NCBI RefSeq assembly: GCF_005887615.1
Contig: NZ_VANS01000001.1
Span: 1,468,023 to 1,532,022 of the forward strand
DNA: 64,000 bases
Reading direction: 5' to 3'
DNA from: Sulfitobacter sabulilitoris
GTDB lineage: Bacteria > Pseudomonadota > Alphaproteobacteria > Rhodobacterales > Rhodobacteraceae
Below the pieces are notes generated by a model that was given only the letters and a program-made list of their open reading frames with translations, was not told the origin of the DNA and searched no databases. Shown here in pieces: positions 24,874 through 34,533 of the stretch. Each line of letters opens with the position of its first letter. Within the stretch, counting starts at the first letter, position 1. A program made the position numbers and the translations under genes.

Positions 24874-26190
24874 ATGTTCAGGCAACTTCTTCCGATCAGT
24901 GCGCTTCTGTTGGGTTCGGCCCTGCTGCTTTTCGCCGGGGGCGTTCATAGCCTCATCCTGCCTGTGCGCGGGTCTGCGGAAGGGTTCACGGCAAGCTCGC
25001 TTGGCCTGCTGGGCACGGGCTGGGCGATCGGATACGTGCTTGGGTGCCTGACCGCGCCGCGACTTGTCGGTGCCGTCGGGCATACGCGCACCTTCGGTGT
25101 GATGTGCGCATTCGCCGCCGTATCGGTTCTGTTGCAGGCGATCGTCGTCGCGCCCTGGGCCTGGATCCCGGTTCGGGCGGTTTCGGGCTTTTGCTTTGCC
25201 GGCGCCGCGATGATCGTCGAATCCTGGCTGAACGACCGGGCGCAGCCCAGCACCAGGGGCAAGATCTTTGGCATTTACACGATGGTGAACCTTGCGGCCG
25301 TCACCGGGGGCCAAATGGTGATTTCCGCAGGCGACGCCACTGGCTTTCTCTTTTTCGCGGTTGCGGCGATCGTGTATTGCCTTGCCTTGATTCCAACGGC
25401 CCTGTCCACATCGGAGTCGCCCACCCCGCTCACGTCCGTGCGTCTGAACCTGCCTGCGCTTTGGCGCAACTCTCCGGTGGCTGTCGCCGCGGTGTTCCTC
25501 GTCGGCATCTCGAATGCTGCGTTCGGAACGCTTGCGGCCGTCTATGCCGACCGTGTCGGGCTTGCGCTGACGTCGATCGCCCTCTTTGCGAGCATCCCGG
25601 TTTTGGCGGGGGCGCTGTCGCAAGTGCCGATCGGGTTTGCCAGCGACCGCATGGATCGCCGGGTGGTTCTGCTTGCGGCCGCCGTTGTCGCGCTGGCGGC
25701 GGACCTCGCCTTTGTCCTGCTCGCTCCGGAAGGCCGCACGATGAATCTTTTCCTTGTCGGCGTATTCGGTGCGGCGATATTCGCCATGTATCCCGTCATC
25801 GTGGCACATGCGAATGACCACGCCCCTCCCGGCACGTCGATCCAGGTCTCTGGCGGTCTTCTGATGGTCTTCGGGTTGGGGTCGATCGTCGGGCCGCTGC
25901 TTGCCGGTGTCCTGATGTCCGAGGTCGGACCGCGGGGCCTGTTCCTGACGACGGTCGTCGCGCATGTGGTGATGATCGGTTTCACCCTCTGGCGGATTGC
26001 CCGCAGCCCTGCCGTCGCCCTCGCCGAAAAAGGCACGTTCAAGGTCAGCGGACCCGCCCGCGCCGCGACACCGGAGACGGCCGCGCTTGCCGAAGGGCAG
26101 ATGGAAGCGATGCCGTTCGCACAGCCGACCGATCCGCCCGACAACCCTGCACAGGATCTGCCGCCAGCGAAAGAAGCTCCTCAGCACTAG
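24874..26190 (+). CDS. MFS transporter
   Basis: A 438-residue major facilitator with about 12 membrane helices. GTGWAIGYVLGCLTAPRLVGAVGHTR is the A-loop region between helices 2 and 3; VESWLNDRAQPSTRGKIFG and FASDRMDRRVVLL are cytoplasmic loop motifs of the YfkF/YcaD-like group. The C-terminal 50 residues are hydrophilic and Pro/Ala/Glu-rich. The start is taken as ATG at 24874; GTG two codons earlier is possible and no strong ribosome site decides. The substrate is unknown. It is a single gene. Confidence 0.9.
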   Translation: MFRQLLPISALLLGSALLLFAGGVHSLILPVRGSAEGFTASSLGLLGTGWAIGYVLGCLTAPRLVGAVGHTRTFGVMCAFAAVSVLLQAIVVAPWAWIPVRAVSGFCFAGAAMIVESWLNDRAQPSTRGKIFGIYTMVNLAAVTGGQMVISAGDATGFLFFAVAAIVYCLALIPTALSTSESPTPLTSVRLNLPALWRNSPVAVAAVFLVGISNAAFGTLAAVYADRVGLALTSIALFASIPVLAGALSQVPIGFASDRMDRRVVLLAAAVVALAADLAFVLLAPEGRTMNLFLVGVFGAAIFAMYPVIVAHANDHAPPGTSIQVSGGLLMVFGLGSIVGPLLAGVLMSEVGPRGLFLTTVVAHVVMIGFTLWRIARSPAVALAEKGTFKVSGPARAATPETAALAEGQMEAMPFAQPTDPPDNPAQDLPPAKEAPQH

Positions 26191-26461
26191 AGCGCGCCGG
26201 CCAAGGGGTGGGACGCGTCGGTGACCAGGGCAAAGGCGAGATGCGCCGCGATGACGCCGACACCCACAAAAGACCCGTTGCGGGCGGATTGATCCAACGC
26301 GCGTCCCCGCCCGAATCCTCCGGTGCAACCAACTGTGCCATGCAAACCGCAAAACATGCTACACTGGTCCTCGGCTGCCGCGCCTCGGTCGATCCCGGGG
26401 CGGACAAGCCCGTTAGTCAGTGGGGGCCGCGCCCGGCTCCAACACGTTTGGAGGACCTGAG

Positions 26462-28345
26462 TTGGAAGTCATCAGCCTGACCCTGCCGATGTCCGTCGTT
26501 CTGGGGTTGCTGCTGTTCACGGTTGTCCTGTTCGTGTCGGAAGTGGTTCGGATAGACTTCGCCGCAATTCTCGTGATGGTTTTGCTCGGCCTGCTCAGTC
26601 AGCTTCCCGGGCTGCACGCGCTGGCGGATGTCACGCGCCTCTTTGACGGGCTGGCCTCCAATGCCGTCGTCTCGATCATCGCGGTCATGATCATCGGCGC
26701 GGGTCTGGACAAGACCGGGATGATGAACAGTGTCGCAGCGCTGATCCTCAGACGCGGCGGCAAGACCGAGGCGCGCGTCGTTCCGATCATCTCCGGCACC
26801 GTCGGTTTCATTTCCTCGTTCATGCAGAACGTGGGCGCGGCCGCGCTGTTCCTGCCGGTGGTCAGCCGCATTTCGGTCCGGACCGAAATTCCGCTCGGGC
26901 GCCTTCTGATGCCGATGGGCTTTTGCGCCATCCTCGGCGGCACGATGACGATGGTCGGCTCCTCGCCGCTGATCTTGCTGAACGATCTTTTGATCAACAC
27001 CAATCTGACACTGCCCGAAGCGCAGCATGTCTCCACCTTCGGGCTCTTCTCCGTGACGCCGATCGGCCTGGCGCTGGTGGCCACCGGGATGCTGTATTTC
27101 ATGCTGCTCGGGCGCTGGATCCTGCCCGGCGAACAGAAAAACGGCGACGCGGCGAGCGGGCGTTCGGTCAAGGAATACCTCAAGTCGATCTACGGCCTGA
27201 AGACCGACATCTTCGAGATCTCCATTCCGGCCGACCATCCTTGCGTCGGTCAGACGTTCGACGACCTCATGAAGCGCTATCACGTCTATATCATCGCAAG
27301 CGCCTATCAGGGCAGCACCTGGTTCGCGCCGGTCATCCAGACCAAGATCACGGCACCCTGCCGGCTGGCGTTGCTGGGGCGCGAAGAGAACATCAGACAC
27401 ATGGTCGAGGAGCAGGGCTTTGAATTGCACGACGATCTGGATGTCTTTGCCGAGATGTGCGCGCCGACCAAATCCGGCATCGCCGAGATGGTCATACCGC
27501 CGGGGTCGGCGGTGATCGGCAAATGCGCTCACGACCTCGTCTTTCGAAAGACCTACGGCGCAAGCCTTTTGGCGATCCATCGGGGCGAGGAGACGATGAG
27601 CCTTGTCGCGACGGAAGATCACGCGCCGACGCAGGTCGGGGAGGTGCCGTTCCTTGCGGGCGATACGCTGGTGATCCACAGCACATGGGAGGCCCTGACC
27701 CGCCTGACCCGCGACCGCAACTTCGTCGTCGTGACATCGGAATTCCCGCGAGAAGAGCTGCGTCCCACCAAGGTCGGATGGGCGCTGTTTTTCTTCGCGG
27801 TGGCGCTTGCGCTGATCCTGCTGACCGATCTGCGCCTGTCGCTTTGCCTGCTGACGGGCGCTGCGGGGATGATCCTGACCGGGGTCATCGACATCGACGA
27901 GGCCTACAAGGCCGTCAGCTGGAGCACCGTGTTCCTTCTGGCCAGCCTCATTCCGCTGGGACAGGCGGTTCAGTCCACTGGCACCGCCGCGTGGATCGCT
28001 CAGGAGATTCTGCAACTGCTCGACGGCTGGCCGATTTGGTCGTTGCAAGCCGGCGTGGCCGTCCTCGCGACGGTCTTTACCCTTATCATGTCAAACGTCG
28101 GGGCCACGGTTCTGCTGGTGCCATTGGCCATCTCGATAGCGCTTGCCGCCGGCGGCGATCCCGCGATCTTTGCCCTGACGGTGGCGATTTCGACCTCGAA
28201 TTCCTTTCTGATCCCGACCCACCAGGTCAATGCGCTGATCATGGGGCCCGCCGGCTACAAGGTGACCGACTTCATCAAGAGCGGCGGCATCATGACCCTG
28301 CTGTTCCTCGTCGTGTCGCTTCTGATGCTGAACATCCTCTTTTGA
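26462..28345 (+). CDS. SLC13 family permease with TrkA-C (RCK_C) domains
   Basis: A 627-residue membrane protein. Two hydrophobic halves of the ArsB/NhaD/CitT superfamily (about 1-220 and 430-627) flank two soluble TrkA-C-like domains (about 225-400), including AEMVIPPGSAVIGK and VGEVPFLAGDTLVIHS. SFMQNVGAAALFLPV in the first half and SNVGATVLLVPLAIS in the second are the re-entrant SNVxA-like motifs. It is probably a sodium-coupled anion transporter for sulfate, dicarboxylate or a related ion. TTG at 26462 was chosen because GGAGG lies seven bases before it and the upstream codons read into non-membrane sequence. Confidence 0.9.
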   Translation: MEVISLTLPMSVVLGLLLFTVVLFVSEVVRIDFAAILVMVLLGLLSQLPGLHALADVTRLFDGLASNAVVSIIAVMIIGAGLDKTGMMNSVAALILRRGGKTEARVVPIISGTVGFISSFMQNVGAAALFLPVVSRISVRTEIPLGRLLMPMGFCAILGGTMTMVGSSPLILLNDLLINTNLTLPEAQHVSTFGLFSVTPIGLALVATGMLYFMLLGRWILPGEQKNGDAASGRSVKEYLKSIYGLKTDIFEISIPADHPCVGQTFDDLMKRYHVYIIASAYQGSTWFAPVIQTKITAPCRLALLGREENIRHMVEEQGFELHDDLDVFAEMCAPTKSGIAEMVIPPGSAVIGKCAHDLVFRKTYGASLLAIHRGEETMSLVATEDHAPTQVGEVPFLAGDTLVIHSTWEALTRLTRDRNFVVVTSEFPREELRPTKVGWALFFFAVALALILLTDLRLSLCLLTGAAGMILTGVIDIDEAYKAVSWSTVFLLASLIPLGQAVQSTGTAAWIAQEILQLLDGWPIWSLQAGVAVLATVFTLIMSNVGATVLLVPLAISIALAAGGDPAIFALTVAISTSNSFLIPTHQVNALIMGPAGYKVTDFIKSGGIMTLLFLVVSLLMLNILF

Positions 28346-28352
28346 TGTTGAA

Positions 28353-28400
28353 AGCCCCACGGCTGTGCCCTGGCGGACGTCGCGCAGGGCGACTGGGGCT
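28353..28400 (+). terminator. Nested hairpin after the SLC13 permease gene
   Basis: AGCCCCA (28353-28359) pairs with TGGGGCT (28394-28400), and an inner GCCCTG/CAGGGC stem lies within. It starts eight bases after the permease stop. There is no clear T-run, so it may be a Rho-associated or stabilising 3' structure. Confidence 0.45.
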
Positions 28401-28570
28401 AAATCATTGATCGGCGCAGAAAGTCATGAAAAAACCGGGGTAAGCAGTGGCACTTCCGTCAATGCCGACATCGTAGCGCATTGATTTCGCATGCCGCAAA
28501 CCTGTCCCGGCGCTGGATGCAAAGCGCGCGAAGCTTTTGGCTTCGGCGACAAACCACAAATCGGGATGGG

Positions 28571-28660
28571 TGGCGGAGACGAAGGGATTCGAACCCTCGA
28601 GACCCTTCCGGGCCTACTCCCTTAGCAGGGGAGCGCCTTCGACCACTCGGCCACGTCTCC
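28571..28660 (-). tRNA. tRNA-Ser (GCU anticodon)
   Basis: A complete 90-nt type II tRNA including an encoded CCA end. The acceptor arms GGAGACG and CGTCTCC pair. The D-arm is GGCCGAGTGGTCGAAGGC, the anticodon loop is CTGCTAA (anticodon complement at 28624-28626), and the long variable arm and GGTTCGAATCC T-arm follow. It reads AGC/AGU serine codons. Confidence 0.95.
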
Positions 28661-28667
28661 GCCGACG

Positions 28668-28697
28668 GGTATAGCCAAGCAAGTGCAGGTGATACAA
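28668..28697 (-). promoter_or_regulatory. Possible promoter for tRNA-Ser
   Basis: On the minus strand TTGTAT (28692-28697) and TATACC (28668-28673) are spaced by 18 bases and sit directly before the mature tRNA 5' end. The match to sigma-70 boxes is moderate. Confidence 0.35.
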
Positions 28698-29262
28698 GGC
28701 GAAATCACCCTTGCTTTGAAATTTGTCGGCAAGCCCCCGAACCCCCTGAAAAAGCTCAGGAAACGTTTTATTGGCCAAGACCGGCAAGATCCGGACAGTT
28801 TGATCCTACCGCTTTTGGGCAGCCGTGTCCGACAGTGGAACAAGCCCTCGCGGCCCTGGGAATGACGCCACGCGACACTTGCGCCCCCCCCTCGACACGC
28901 GACGCTTTAGGGGACGCGACCAGGGGATTGATCGCATCCAGACCTCTGAAACACTGACGGCGCGCGGCCGCCCGATGCAAACCAAAGCCGCAAGCCCTCC
29001 CTTCGGCAATCACTCTCGACCGACTGGTGACCATCTGGTGATCAGCCCGCGACCACGACCCTTCGGCTTTCCGGCTGAGGCTGCGAGGCTCCCAATCATG
29101 CACAAAGACCATAACGAACCGCGCGGATGCGCGTTCTCTCACACGGCGGTGAGCAACTGTGCTTTGAAAACCACGGATCGGTTGCACACCTAATTACCAG
29201 ACGGCGCGGACGTGCCGCTGCTCTTTGCTGCGCTGCCCGCCTCAGCCCAAAGGAGACAGGAC
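28698..29262. other. Spacer without a supported gene
   Basis: About 560 bases between the tRNA and the first small exported protein gene. Short frames exist on both strands but none has a good ribosome site, a recognisable fold or homologous neighbours. Nothing else convincing is seen. Confidence 0.4.
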
Positions 29263-29553
29263 ATGAAACTGATCGCAATACCACTTGCCGCGGCTTTGCT
29301 GGCGACAGCCGCCCATGCCGACACGTCGGACCGCTATCGCGACATGCGCCTCGATACGTCGCGGACCGGTGCCGCCGATGCGGACAACGCCGCGGACAAG
29401 AACCGGCGCGGGGCCTCGCCCCGCCGAGCCGATCCGCGCCCGGCACCGGGGCAGGCGGACCGCACGGATACCTCGGACCGCGCAATCACCGCAGGGCCCA
29501 GTTATGCCTATGCGTCCCCCTTCGGCGTGGGGCCCGACAACGACAGCCGCTGA
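29263..29553 (+). CDS. Small exported protein, paralogue A
   Basis: A 96-residue protein with a signal peptide (MKLIAIPLAAALLATAAHA, cleavage near 20) and a hydrophilic mature region. SDRYRDMRLDTS directly follows the signal and GPDNDSR ends the protein; both elements recur in the neighbour at 29880. The middle is Arg/Pro/Asp-rich and probably disordered. AGGAGA precedes the ATG. Periplasmic or secreted location is predicted; no function is known. The repeated architecture and conserved ends argue that it is a real gene. Confidence 0.7.
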   Translation: MKLIAIPLAAALLATAAHADTSDRYRDMRLDTSRTGAADADNAADKNRRGASPRRADPRPAPGQADRTDTSDRAITAGPSYAYASPFGVGPDNDSR

Positions 29554-29879
29554 TCTTTCGAACGCCCGTCCGATCACCCGGCAACGCGGGTCCGACATAA
29601 GCACGTTCAAGGCTCAGACAGGATCGCGCGCCAATGCACAAACCTGTGATGGCCATGTGATACTGGCATCAAAAATACAATCAATACACTGTTTTTAAAC
29701 AAATTTAACCATCCGCATTTCCGCACCAAATCGGCAAAAATGGTGGAAAACTCGAAAACACTCGCTCTTGGGACGGAACGAACCCACTCCAGGCGGTGTT
29801 GAGACCCCAGAACGCAGGACGATGCTTCGAACAGTGCTTCGAACAGCGCCTTGCAAACAGAACTGAAGGAAGAATTGAC
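29554..29879. promoter_or_regulatory. AT-rich spacer between the two small exported protein genes
   Basis: No gene seen. An AT-rich stretch at about 29655-29715 is the likely promoter of paralogue B. A short ACCCG/CGGGT hairpin near 29578 could end transcription of paralogue A. Specific boxes were not assigned. Confidence 0.35.
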
Positions 29880-30185
29880 ATGAAACTGATCACAACAACA
29901 ATCGCCGCCACACTCCTGAGCACCGCAGCATTTGCCGACAACTCCGACCGCTACAACGACTTGCGCCTGGACACATCCAATGCCGCGACGGTCTATGCAG
30001 ACGGTGAACAGCCCAAGGCAGACGCCGATGCCTCCACCTTCTACAACGACCTGCGGCTGAACACCTCGGACGCCGAGACGTCCGAAGACGGCGTGACCTT
30101 CTCCACGCGCAGCGACGCCTCGGCGCGCACATCCGGCGAAGGCTACATCTACGGCGGATTCGGCGACGGCAACGACAGCCGCTAA
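29880..30185 (+). CDS. Small exported protein, paralogue B
   Basis: A 101-residue protein with a signal peptide (MKLITTTIAATLLSTAAFA, cleavage near 20). The mature N-terminus DNSDRYNDLRLDTSNA closely matches paralogue A, and a second copy, STFYNDLRLNTSDAE, occurs near the middle, showing internal duplication. The C-terminus GDGNDSR also matches. The composition is acidic and rich in Ser, Thr and Asp, suggesting an extended protein. AAGGAAG precedes the ATG, and a terminator follows 20 bases after the stop. Function is unknown. Confidence 0.75.
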   Translation: MKLITTTIAATLLSTAAFADNSDRYNDLRLDTSNAATVYADGEQPKADADASTFYNDLRLNTSDAETSEDGVTFSTRSDASARTSGEGYIYGGFGDGNDSR

Positions 30186-30205
30186 ACCCGCCCGATAAAA
30201 CGATC

Positions 30206-30232
30206 AAAGGCTCCCGGTTGGGAGCCTTTTTT
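30206..30232 (+). terminator. Rho-independent terminator after small exported protein B
   Basis: A 10-bp perfect stem (30206-30215 with 30220-30229), a GGTT loop and T residues to 30232. It ends the plus-strand gene; a shorter U-run on the other strand could also help ychF termination. Confidence 0.88.
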
Positions 30233-30266
30233 CATGGCGTGAGACGGCTTTGGGCCAAGCCCGTGG

Positions 30267-31364
30267 TCAGGTGTTGAACAAAAAGTGCAGGACATCGCCG
30301 TCCTTGACGGTATAGGCCTTGCCCTCCGCCCGCATCTTGCCCGCTTCCTTTGCCGGCCCCTCGCCGCCCAGCGCCACGAAATCGGCATAGGCAATCGTTT
30401 CGGCGCGGATGAACCCCTTTTCGAAATCGCCGTGAATGACACCCGCCGCCTTGGGCGCAGAAGTGCCGTGGCGGATCGTCCATGCGCGGGCTTCCTTGGG
30501 GCCCACGGTGAAATACGTCTCGAGATGCAAAAGCTCGTAACCCGCCCGGATCAGACGATCGAGCCCCGCTTCGTTCAATCCCATCTCCTCAAGAAACATG
30601 GTCGCCTCGTCCGGCTCGAGTTGGCTGATCTCTTCCTCGATCTGGGCCGAGATCACGACATGCAGATTACCCTGCGCCGCTGCCATTTCAGCGACTTTCC
30701 GCGACTGGTCATTTCCCTCCGCCGCTTCGGCCTCGCCCACGTTGCAGACATAGAGCACCGGCTTGGTCGTCAGAAGTTGCAGCATCCGCCAGGCCTTGCG
30801 GTCGTCTTCGTCCACCTCGACGACTCGGGCGGGCTGGCCCTGCTCCAACACCTCCAGCGCGCGCCGCATGAGCCGCTCCTGCTGAACCGCCTCCTTGTCA
30901 CCGCCACGCACCTTGCGCACGATGTTCTGCAGACGCTTTTCGATGCTCTCGATGTCGGCCAGCATCAATTCGGTCTCGATCGTCTCGGCGTCGGCAACCG
31001 GATCGACCCGACCCTCGACGTGGGTCACGTCGCCGTCCTCGAAACAGCGCAGGACATGGGCAATGGCGTCCACCTCGCGGATGTTGGCCAGGAACTGGTT
31101 GCCAAGGCCCTCGCCCTTGCTTGCGCCTTTGACGAGGCCGGCGATGTCCACGAATGTCATGCGCGTCGGAATGATCTGCTTGGACCCCGCAATCGCCGCC
31201 AGCTTGTCCAGCCGCGCGTCGGGCACCGCGACCTCGCCGACATTGGGTTCGATCGTGCAGAAGGGAAAGTTGGCGGCCTGAGCGGCAGCCGTTTTCGTCA
31301 GCGCGTTGAACAGCGTGGATTTACCCACGTTGGGCAGCCCCACGATTCCCATTTTGAAACCCAT
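30267..31364 (-). CDS. ychF: Redox-regulated ATPase YchF (OLA1 type)
   Basis: A 365-residue P-loop protein, the usual family length. GLPNVGKST is at 9-17 and [20 protein letters not shown] is the switch II region. NVGE replaces the NKxD guanine motif, as in all YchF proteins, which prefer ATP. A coiled-coil insert and a C-terminal TGS domain ([13 protein letters not shown] onward) are present. It binds the ribosome and acts in translation and stress control. The start at 31364 is set by AGGAGA; the longer frame upstream is not conserved in family length. Confidence 0.95.
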   Translation of the reverse strand: MGFKMGIVGLPNVGKSTLFNALTKTAAAQAANFPFCTIEPNVGEVAVPDARLDKLAAIAGSKQIIPTRMTFVDIAGLVKGASKGEGLGNQFLANIREVDAIAHVLRCFEDGDVTHVEGRVDPVADAETIETELMLADIESIEKRLQNIVRKVRGGDKEAVQQERLMRRALEVLEQGQPARVVEVDEDDRKAWRMLQLLTTKPVLYVCNVGEAEAAEGNDQSRKVAEMAAAQGNLHVVISAQIEEEISQLEPDEATMFLEEMGLNEAGLDRLIRAGYELLHLETYFTVGPKEARAWTIRHGTSAPKAAGVIHGDFEKGFIRAETIAYADFVALGGEGPAKEAGKMRAEGKAYTVKDGDVLHFLFNT

Positions 31365-31570
31365 ACCATCTCTCCTGACATCCGGTTTGCGCGCTTCTAC
31401 GGCGCGTGAGGCCTGCGTGCAAGCGCCGCCCCGACGCGCGACGCACCGAAAAACTCGAACTTGCCGGCCCGGATTTTTCAAACAATCCGCACTCCGCGGC
31501 CCGTGTTGTGCATTGATCTTTGCGACCCGTTTGGGCACACCGCTTGCAGACACCACCAAAAGGCCATCCC

Positions 31571-32362
31571 ATGACCCGTATCGACGCCAAATTCGCAGAG
31601 CTCAAAGCCGCCGGGAAAAAGGCGTTCGTGTCTTATGTGATGGCGGGCGATCCCGACTACCAGACCTCGCTCGACATCGTGCGCGGCCTGCCAAGCGCGG
31701 GCGTTGACATCATCGAACTGGGCCTGCCCTTCACCGACCCCATGGCCGATGGCCCGACGATCCAGCTGGCCGGGCAACGCGCGCTCGACGGCGGGATGAC
31801 CTTGCAGAAAACGCTCGATCTGGCGCGGGAATTCCGCAAGGGCGACACCACGACCCCGATCGTTCTGATGGGCTATTACAACCCGATCTACAGCCGCGGC
31901 GTGGACAAGTTTCTGGTCGATGCCAAGGACGCCGGCATAGACGGGTTGATCGTCGTCGATCTGCCGCCCGAAGAGGACGCAGAGCTTTGCATCCCCGCAC
32001 AGGCGGCGGGGCTGAACTTCATCCGGCTCGCGACCCCCACCACCGACGACAAGCGCCTGCCCCGTGTGATGCAGAACACCTCGGGCTTTGTCTATTACGT
32101 GTCCATCACCGGAATCACCGGCGCGGCCGAGGCTGAAGCCGCCGATGTCGCCCCCGAAGTGGCGCGCATCCAGAAAGCCGGCGGCCTGCCGGTGATCGTG
32201 GGCTTCGGCGTCAACACCCCCGACAAGGCCCGCAGCATTGCAAGCGTCGCCGACGGCACCGTGGTCGGGTCCGCCATCGTGTCCAGGATCGCGGCGGGTG
32301 ACAGCGTGCCCGATGTGCTCGCATTCGTGAAAACCCTGTCGGACGGCGCGCACTCCGCCTGA
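31571..32362 (+). CDS. trpA: Tryptophan synthase alpha chain
   Basis: A 263-residue TIM-barrel enzyme that cleaves indole-3-glycerol phosphate to indole and glyceraldehyde 3-phosphate and passes indole to TrpB. The catalytic E49 and D60 lie in [17 protein letters not shown] at the standard numbering; [10 protein letters not shown] and [10 protein letters not shown] are further family segments. Start ATG 31571 has AAGG upstream. It is divergent from ychF and separated from trpB by about 6 kb, so the two subunits are not in one operon here. Confidence 0.97.
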   Translation: MTRIDAKFAELKAAGKKAFVSYVMAGDPDYQTSLDIVRGLPSAGVDIIELGLPFTDPMADGPTIQLAGQRALDGGMTLQKTLDLAREFRKGDTTTPIVLMGYYNPIYSRGVDKFLVDAKDAGIDGLIVVDLPPEEDAELCIPAQAAGLNFIRLATPTTDDKRLPRVMQNTSGFVYYVSITGITGAAEAEAADVAPEVARIQKAGGLPVIVGFGVNTPDKARSIASVADGTVVGSAIVSRIAAGDSVPDVLAFVKTLSDGAHSA

Positions 32363-32692
32363 TCCGGGGCGCGCCTGGTTCTGTGGTGCCCGCCCCCCCC
32401 GACGTCGCGCCGCATTTGGACATACGCGCGGCGCGGTCGCGCCCAAGGCAAGGTGCCGCAGGGCTGGTCGACGATGCCGGCGCGACCGAACATCGCGAAC
32501 AAACCAGGCGCTGCCATCGGCCACTCCCTGCCCGGTGCGGGGCTAAGCCTTGCGATATGCCATGTCCAAATCAGTCGCCCCCATCTGGCGTGAAAAGTTG
32601 CAGCGCCGAAGAATGCTCCGGCGCCGTCGGTTTGGATTGATCTGCCGCCCCGTGATTGGTAATGAAAACTGACCAAAGCGCCGAGGTATGCA
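32363..32692. other. Spacer between trpA and lldD without a supported gene
   Basis: About 330 GC-rich bases. No frame has both a ribosome site and family likeness, and no strong terminator was found. It should contain the lldD promoter, whose boxes were not identified. Confidence 0.35.
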
Positions 32693-33859
32693 ATGCCCGT
32701 CATCACCAACATCGAAGACCTGAAACGGATCCACGAACGCCGCGTTCCGCGCATGTTCTACGATTATGCCGAAAGCGGAAGCTGGACCGAGCAGACCTTT
32801 CGCGACAACAGCACCGATTTTGACCAGATCCGTCTGCGCCAGCGGGTGGCCGTTGACATGTCGGGCCGCAGCACCGCCAGCCAGATGATCGGACAGGACG
32901 TATCGATGCCCGTGGCGCTTGCGCCCGTGGGCCTGACGGGGATGCAGCACGCCGACGGCGAAATGAAAGCCGCCCGCGCCGCCGAGCGGTTCGGCGTGCC
33001 CTTCACATTGTCCACCATGTCCATCAACTCGATCGAGGACGTGGCGGGCCACACCAATGCGCCCTTCTGGTTCCAGCTTTACACGATGAAGGACACCGAT
33101 TACGTCAGCCGCCTGATCCAGCGCGCCAAGGATGCCAAATGCTCCGCTCTGGTCATCACGCTCGACCTTCAGATCCTCGGCCAGCGGCACAAGGATCTCA
33201 AGAACGGCCTGTCCGCCCCGCCCAAGCTCACCGCGAAAACCATCGGCAACCTGATGACGAAATGGGCCTGGGGCATTGAGATGCTCAGTGCCAAGCGGCG
33301 CGAATTCGGCAATATCGTGGGACACGTCGAAGGCATCTCCGACGCCTCCTCTCTGAGCGCCTGGGCAGCGGAACAGTTCGATCCCTCGCTCGACTGGAGC
33401 AAGATCGCGAAGATCAAGGAGCAATGGGACGGCAAGGTCATCCTCAAGGGCATCCTCGACGCCGAGGACGCCAAGATGGCGCTCAAGGTCGGTGCGGACG
33501 CGATCATCGTCAGCAATCACGGCGGACGACAGCTCGACGGCGCGATCAGTTCGATCCGCGCCCTGCCCTCGATCCTCGACGCGGTGGGCGATCAGGTCGA
33601 AGTCCACCTCGACAGCGGCATCCGCTCGGGACAGGACGTGCTCAAGGCGCTGGCGATGGGGGCGAAAGGCACCTATATCGGGCGCGCCTTCATCTACGGG
33701 CTGGGCGCGATGGGCCAAAAAGGCGTGACCACCGCGCTGGAGGTCATCCACCGCGAGCTTGACACCACGATGGCGCTTTGCGGGGAAACTTCGGTCCAGA
33801 ACTTGGGGCGTCACAACCTGTTGGTCCCCGAAGGCTTCTCCGGCCGGTGGGAAGCCTGA
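32693..33859 (+). CDS. lldD: L-lactate dehydrogenase, FMN-dependent (alpha-hydroxy-acid oxidizing family)
   Basis: A 388-residue TIM-barrel flavoenzyme. H276 in IIVSNHGGRQLDG is the proton-abstracting histidine. YYD-like N-terminal FYDYAESGSWTE, the substrate/FMN segment LAPVGLTGMQHADGE and the C-terminal DSGIRSGQDVLKALAMGA are typical. It oxidises L-lactate to pyruvate and feeds electrons to quinone at the inner membrane; other 2-hydroxy acids cannot be excluded. It is a single gene or cotranscribed with the sulfotransferase-like gene 23 bp downstream. Confidence 0.93.
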   Translation: MPVITNIEDLKRIHERRVPRMFYDYAESGSWTEQTFRDNSTDFDQIRLRQRVAVDMSGRSTASQMIGQDVSMPVALAPVGLTGMQHADGEMKAARAAERFGVPFTLSTMSINSIEDVAGHTNAPFWFQLYTMKDTDYVSRLIQRAKDAKCSALVITLDLQILGQRHKDLKNGLSAPPKLTAKTIGNLMTKWAWGIEMLSAKRREFGNIVGHVEGISDASSLSAWAAEQFDPSLDWSKIAKIKEQWDGKVILKGILDAEDAKMALKVGADAIIVSNHGGRQLDGAISSIRALPSILDAVGDQVEVHLDSGIRSGQDVLKALAMGAKGTYIGRAFIYGLGAMGQKGVTTALEVIHRELDTTMALCGETSVQNLGRHNLLVPEGFSGRWEA

Positions 33860-33882
33860 TCGGCGCGTAGGGGGACCGACCC

Positions 33883-34509
33883 ATGCTGGTGTTTCTCAAG
33901 GCAAATCTCGCCTTTCTGGCGGTGCCTAAAACCGGAACCACCGCCGTGGAAATGGCGTTGAAACCGCGCGCCGACGTCATCTTTGCGCGTGGGCGCAAGC
34001 ACACGACGGCGGCCCGCTACCACAACAAGGTCGCCCCCTTCCTTCATGACACCTTCGGCACCCGGCCCGAGGCGGTTGCCGTGTTGCGCGACCCGGTGGA
34101 GCAGATCCGCAGTTGGTACAGATACCGCTCCGGCCCGCGCCAGACCGGCACGAAGGTCAGCACGCGCGGGTGTAGCTTCGATGACTTCGTGCTGGCCGTG
34201 ATCGCCGACGACCCGCCCGATTTCGCCGGTATCGGCAGCCAGCACAGCTTCCTGACGTCCGGCTCCGGCACCTTGCTGGTGACGCATCTCTTCGCCTACG
34301 AGGCACAGCCCGCGTTTCGCGGCTTCCTGTCCGACCGGCTCGACACGCCGGTAAACCTGAAACCCAAGAATGTCTCGCCTGCCGCCGCCGCCCCCCTGTC
34401 GCCCCGCGTCGAACAGGCCCTGCGCGCCGCGCGCGCGGCGGACTTCGCGCTGCATGACCGGCTTGTGGCCACCGGGGGGTACATCCATACCGAAATCGGG
34501 ACAGGGTGA
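33883..34509 (+). CDS. Small sulfotransferase-fold protein
   Basis: A 208-residue protein. The 5'-phosphosulfate-binding loop appears as AVPKTGTTAVEMAL (about 13-26) and the 3'-phosphate site as VLRDPVEQIRSWYRY (about 66-80), so it probably binds PAPS and transfers sulfate. It is shorter than most sulfotransferases but keeps both loops. The acceptor is unknown. It follows lldD closely and is followed by an inverted repeat that probably ends the transcript. Confidence 0.7.
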   Translation: MLVFLKANLAFLAVPKTGTTAVEMALKPRADVIFARGRKHTTAARYHNKVAPFLHDTFGTRPEAVAVLRDPVEQIRSWYRYRSGPRQTGTKVSTRGCSFDDFVLAVIADDPPDFAGIGSQHSFLTSGSGTLLVTHLFAYEAQPAFRGFLSDRLDTPVNLKPKNVSPAAAAPLSPRVEQALRAARAADFALHDRLVATGGYIHTEIGTG

Positions 34510-34533
34510 TCGACCTGCGCCATGCCTCCGGCG

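Noticed and set aside
28768..29193. Overlapping frames of 120-140 codons near the tRNA
   Set aside because: Both strands are open at once, composition is Arg/Pro-rich and no start signal was found.
29694..29709. TTAA-N6-TTAAC resembling a CtrA site before small exported protein B
   Set aside because: The spacing is six bases instead of the required seven, and the region is AT-rich, so a chance match is likely.
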